In this document: positions 60,101 to 64,000 of the stretch, piece by piece
How positions within the stretch are numbered: position 1 is the stretch's first letter
Layout: every line of letters starts with the position of its first letter
Assembly: GCF_963422355.1 (NCBI RefSeq)
Contig: NC_085103.1
Coordinates: 2,505,731 to 2,569,730, forward strand
Reading direction: 5' to 3'
Source of the DNA: Corticium candelabrum
Taxonomy: Eukaryota > Porifera > Homoscleromorpha > Homosclerophorida > Plakinidae
Length of the DNA: 64,000 bases
Program-made: the position numbers and the translations under genes
Notes under the pieces: model-generated
The model's database searches: none
The model's input: only the letters and a program-made list of their open reading frames with translations
What the model was told of the DNA's origin: nothing

Positions 60101-63100
60101 AAAACTGTAATTGCTTGGCAATATGGAGGAGCAGGAAAAAGCAAAGAGCGACGAACATCTGCTGTACCAGTTGCAAACTCAACAACACAGGAATCTTCTA
60201 AGAAGAAAGTTGGAGAGAAAACCCGTTCTTCTGCAGCACAAGGCGATGCAAGTGGGGGTGTGAAGTCAAGTTCAAAAACTGAAGCTAGTGAAGAGCTCCA
60301 TAATACGAAACAGCTTGTGAATGTCATGGAGGCATTAAAGGAGTCTCTCCCAGCTTTGAAGGGTGTGAGGTTGAATCTTCCCGCTCTAAGACCTGAGAAG
60401 TTTATTGTGGAATATCCCAAGGTAACTACTAATCTACATACAGTATGTAGGTTGTGCACATTGTTCTACCACCTTTTATTGGTCTGTTTGGTTGTCTTTT
60501 TGTTTTTCTATCTGTCTTTTTGTTTTTCTATCTGTCTGTTTGTTTGCTTTTATGTGTCTGTTTGTTGGCTGGCTACTTATCTGTCTATTTATTAGCTCTT
60601 AATTGATATGATACATGCATATTTGTACTGCAAGAACTAATGTAATGTGTGCAGGTAAAGAATACATACGGGTACTCTATCTGTTCGTTCTTTATATTTG
60701 ACAGCCTGTCAGGTTATTTGTTTTCATGCTCTACATGTTTGCCTGACTAGCTATCCTTTTGTGTACTTTTTAGATGTAGTAGTAGGTGGGGTATTGGTGG
60801 ATGATAGTTGGGTGGATTATAGGCGGGTGTATGGTGGGTGGCTTAGGTTAGTGTGGATGAGTGAGTAGGTGAGGGTGAGTGAGTGAGTGAGTGGGGTGTG
60901 TGTGTGAGTGAGTGGGGTGTGTGTGTGAGTGAGTGAGGTGTGTGTGTGAGTGAGTGGGGTGTGTCTGTGTGAGTGAGTGGGGTGTGTGGGTGAGTGGGGT
61001 GTATGAGTGGGTGAATGGGTGGGTAAGTTGTTGAAGTGTGTGTGTGTGTGCATGTGTGTGCATTGCATGCTGATTATGATTACAAGTAAAAGTTTTGGCT
61101 ATTTTCTTATTTTTGACTGATTAGGGTGCCTCAACTTCAACTAGTTTCTCATCAACCAAGCAATTTGCAAAGTCATATCCATCTCAGGCCACTGATTTGT
61201 TTATGGCTCCAATTACTGGCTGTCAACAATTGACACGAGATGATGCAGTCAAGACAGCATTGGAAGTGGAGTTAGACACAAAGGTAGGTAATATGCTTAC
61301 TCTCTGGTTTGCTAATTTGTTTACTTCTTTATCATTTCTATTTCTTTCTTATGAGAGAGGTTTCCAGTCTTGTTTACTATCTTTCTCAGACAATGTCTGC
61401 AGAGAATGTAACATTAAGGGGCTGTTCATCACTGTTTATGTGAAAGCTGTTGCTGCCGGAATTCAAGGTGGTATAAATGGGATACCTGACACTTGATGAA
61501 AGGCATTTTGGTACAATGGGTGTACAGTAGGACCTCAAAGATACGAACACCAGACAACCGAACTGACCGGTCAACCGAACAGCATGCTCTAGCGCGAGCG
61601 CGCGCTCTTGCAAAATTTGATCACGTAATGTAGCCACGCGCACGCGCACTTTTGCTTTTGAGAGAGCTCCTGGACCTTGCAGGACAAAAAAGGGGTTCTG
61701 CCTTGAAGCAAAAGACAATGGATTGTTATTTTAGTAACCCTTGAATTCGTTCTTACACTCTCACAGTTACTGTAGTTCACGCACTTATCCTTTTTGTTAG
61801 CCATACAGTGTACTCCTGTTTTCACAAGTTATGTAATCATCGATATTACAAACTTCAGACTTATGAACATTTCACAATTACGAACACCCAATTTCCCGAG
61901 GTGTTCGTATCTTTGAGGTCCTACTGTAGTTGTATCTTCTCTCGCAATTGGGTGGAAATACCATTCATTGCAAGGAAGAGGTGTTAGAATTGCAACGGGA
62001 ATTCTATGGGAGGCCAGCAATTGGCACAGCGTAGCTAACATACCTTACTTGTTGTGGAATTTGAATGAGGATGGTCTTTTGAAGACATGTGTTAGTGTGT
62101 TCTTGTTTGCTGGAAGTCCTGTCTTGTGTTGTGTGGTTGAATACAGTTTTGGCCAAAATGACTAGTTACTCACAAGAAGGCAAGCAAGTAGCAAGCTTTA
62201 CATGTAGACATGTGACTGACCAGTGTGGCAAAATAGTTGGTATTTTACATTGGAAGCATTAGTGTGCATTTGTTTGATACCACATTCTTTGTTGTTTCTG
62301 GATCTGTATGTTGATCAAATGGAACACCAATCAATTATTGCCATAGGTGCTTAACCTTTGTTCATTTCAGGGTTTTTCAACATTCATGTGACATTCTACG
62401 TGACATTATCTTGGCACTGTTCATAAATGTGGTCTTACCATCTACCTCACTTTTTGAATTATTTGGTTGTGGTCAGCAAGGCTAATGCTGCTGAAACAGC
62501 CGTAGCACATAGCAAACTCGTTGTCAACATAAGACGTTGTTTTTAACTTTTTGCTTGGAGTAATTAGGCTTGTCTGAAGAGTTGGAACAAAAGAAGTAGA
62601 ACTTACCATCAAACATGATAGAGTCAAACAAATACAATTCATGATGTTTCCCTTATCGAGAAGTTTTACATTTGGACATTCTATTTGATGTAAAGCAATC
62701 TCTTATTGAGCTGTTGAAATGCCAATAGCTATTTGGAGATTACTCAATGATCTATTTTGATCTTGAGAAGTTTAAGAAAGCACTGAGTGCAGGCACACAT
62801 TGTGGTTATTGAAAAGTGATTTTATGTGTTTTTAATGGTATTTGTTTCATCTATGAGCCATCAAAAACGGAACTTTGTAAAAGTCACATGACTAAGCAAA
62901 TAGTACTTAAAAGTACTCAAAATGTGTTCATGCACTTTGTGTCTCTGTCTGTGTAACAATGTGGATGCTTCTGGTGTAGTCAAAATAGTCCCATGACAGA
63001 GCAGTATGTGCGTTTGGTTATAGATGACAACCCACAGGCAATGGACTAACAGCCAATCCCTGTCATTCATGAGAGTTTTTTTACCAGAACAACCTGTTTC

Positions 63101-63884
63101 ATGTTTGCAATTAAGGGTCTTGCTTAAAATAAACAACTTAAACATAGTGTCGGCAACAGCTAACAGAAAAGCAATCGTTGTTTGAGTCTGCAATTACACA
63201 GAAACTTAACATGGAGTAACTGGGGCAATATTCATGTCTTGTATTTGATAAGTCTTGTTACTTTGATGAATACAGACAATTTAAAGTGTTGTAGGATTTT
63301 TGGTTACTTGAGGCAGCATGCAGTCGCTTTGTACAATTTTAGATAGAGTTTAGAAGTAGCATGCTTGGGAGCAAAATGATACATCTACATTCCTACAGTA
63401 GTACTTTGTGACAAGTTGATTATGAAGGCCTCATAGCTGTGGAAGCAAGGTGTAAACACAGCATCAGTTGCTAGTTTAGATGGCAATGGATGCTTGGTTT
63501 TTAGTATATAGTTCATTAAGGGTGATCAGATTATTTAGTTTTTTTTATAAAATCAGCTTACCTAATTGTCACTTAACCATTGACCAGCTGAAATTCTTAA
63601 ATGTCAAAAAAGCAGTGCAGTGTATGAGATCTGATCCTGTACTTGTGCAAGTCTGCATGTACAATACACAAGACATTATTTTATTGAGTTTCGGAAATTG
63701 TCTGTTAGTTATTTTGCATTTTTGTTATAGGGCTCTGATGTGACATACTCGCCTGGAGATTCTTTTGGTATTGTGTGTGAGAATGATCCTGAAGAAGTGA
63801 AATGGTTGATAGATCGTCTTCACCTACCATCAAATGGCGATGCTTTAGCTGAGATTAAAATAGCTCCTAATCCACGATATGCTG
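57169..63884 (+). CDS. MTRR: Methionine synthase reductase, 5' six exons (runs off window)
   Basis: Exons: 57169-57306, 58871-59021, 59085-59202, 59638-60421, 61125-61283 and 63731-63884, phases matching. Exons 1-3 form the flavodoxin-like FMN domain: [51 protein letters not shown] and [18 protein letters not shown] (into exon 4). Exon 4 continues with a long Ser-rich hinge of over 200 residues. Exons 5-6 start the FAD/NADPH part: [20 protein letters not shown] and [20 protein letters not shown]. The enzyme reactivates oxidised methionine synthase using NADPH. The [12 protein letters not shown] motif favours MTRR over cytochrome P450 reductase. The first methionine directly precedes the flavodoxin strand. 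The rest lies beyond 64000. Confidence 0.9.
57554..58195. mobile_element. MITE with about 145-bp inverted ends
   Basis: Left arm 57554-57700 (CTTGTACCCAGGCCCTCTTG, TTACCTCAAAATCGGCGTAA) reappears reversed at 58050-58195 with scattered mismatches. It lies in MTRR intron 1. No ORF is inside. Confidence 0.8.
60838..61062 (+). repeat. GTGTG/GAGTGAGTG minisatellite
   Basis: Repeats of GTGTGTGTGAGTGAGTGGG lie in MTRR intron 4. TCTG/TTTG-rich sequence at 60480-60590 precedes it. Confidence 0.9.
61525..61926. mobile_element. Tigger-like MITE 3
   Basis: 402 bp flanked by TA, with 27-bp perfect inverted ends (CAGTAGGACCTCAAAGATAC then GAACACC). It lies in MTRR intron 5. No transposase is left. Confidence 0.85.
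61927..63730 (+). other. Remainder of MTRR intron 5
   Basis: No coding exon or recognised repeat was seen between the MITE and exon 6. Confidence 0.5.
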
Positions 63885-64000
63885 GTGAGTTTGCTCTTTT
63901 CTGTTGTTGTAAAATGTCATTTATGGCCTGTCCACACTGGCAACTGGATCACGATCCGATCGCGATAAATCCAATCCACATCACGAGGTGGTTTCGATCA

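Noticed and set aside
63925..64000. Start of another transposon (CTGTCCACACTGGCAACTGG)
   Set aside because: It resembles MITE ends, but only one end is in the window, so it cannot be supported.

Overview
This is a stretch of an invertebrate animal genome, very rich in transposons. The evidence is split genes with short GT-AG introns, standard stop codons, and two genes of animal families: a ZSWIM4/5/6-like SWIM zinc-finger gene and a methionine synthase reductase (MTRR) gene. The mix of Ginger, EnSpm/CACTA, hAT, Tigger and R2-like elements suggests a sponge or cnidarian. I cannot settle the species from sequence alone.

Layout: 0.1-7.2 kb holds a complete ten-exon ZSWIM-type gene (+). From 8.0 to 12.3 kb lies a decayed Ginger1-like DNA transposon (integrase, Ulp1/C48 protease, PHD finger). 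From 12.6 to 16.5 kb is a nest of relics: a second integrase, a Ty3-type LTR with gag on the minus strand, and a Tc1 transposase broken by that LTR. From 16.5 to 18.5 kb are hairpins, a dispersed repeat and a Tigger-like element. At 18.7-19.1 kb are the last two exons of a BEN-domain gene. From about 19.6 to 33.2 kb is what I propose to be one large two-gene EnSpm element. It has an intact ten-exon transposase (minus, 915 aa) head to head with an intact ten-exon BEN-domain gene (plus, 394 aa), and arrays of GTGACTC-like words at both ends. A full-length R2-like retrotransposon sits in a TCTG microsatellite inside a BEN intron. SAM-like domain halves lie just outside both ends of this block.

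From 33.3 to 36.5 kb are a decayed SAM-like gene, another Tigger element and a retroelement remnant. From 37 to 42 kb are a satellite block and a C48 protease relic split by an intact hAT element. From 42 to 46.2 kb are a dead hAT with a 572-bp tandem duplication and the front half of an L1/Tx1-like retroelement. From 48.9 to 52.9 kb is a roughly 320-bp satellite that carries THAP zinc-finger exons. From 53.0 to 56.3 kb is a second intact hAT element. From 57.2 kb to the end is the front of MTRR, with two inverted-repeat elements in its introns.

Host genes are thus confined to the two ends; nearly everything between is mobile or repetitive. Exon models for ZSWIM, the EnSpm transposase, BEN and the two intact hATs were built by eye from GT-AG sites. 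Each keeps an open frame with a total length divisible by three, which is the main support for them.
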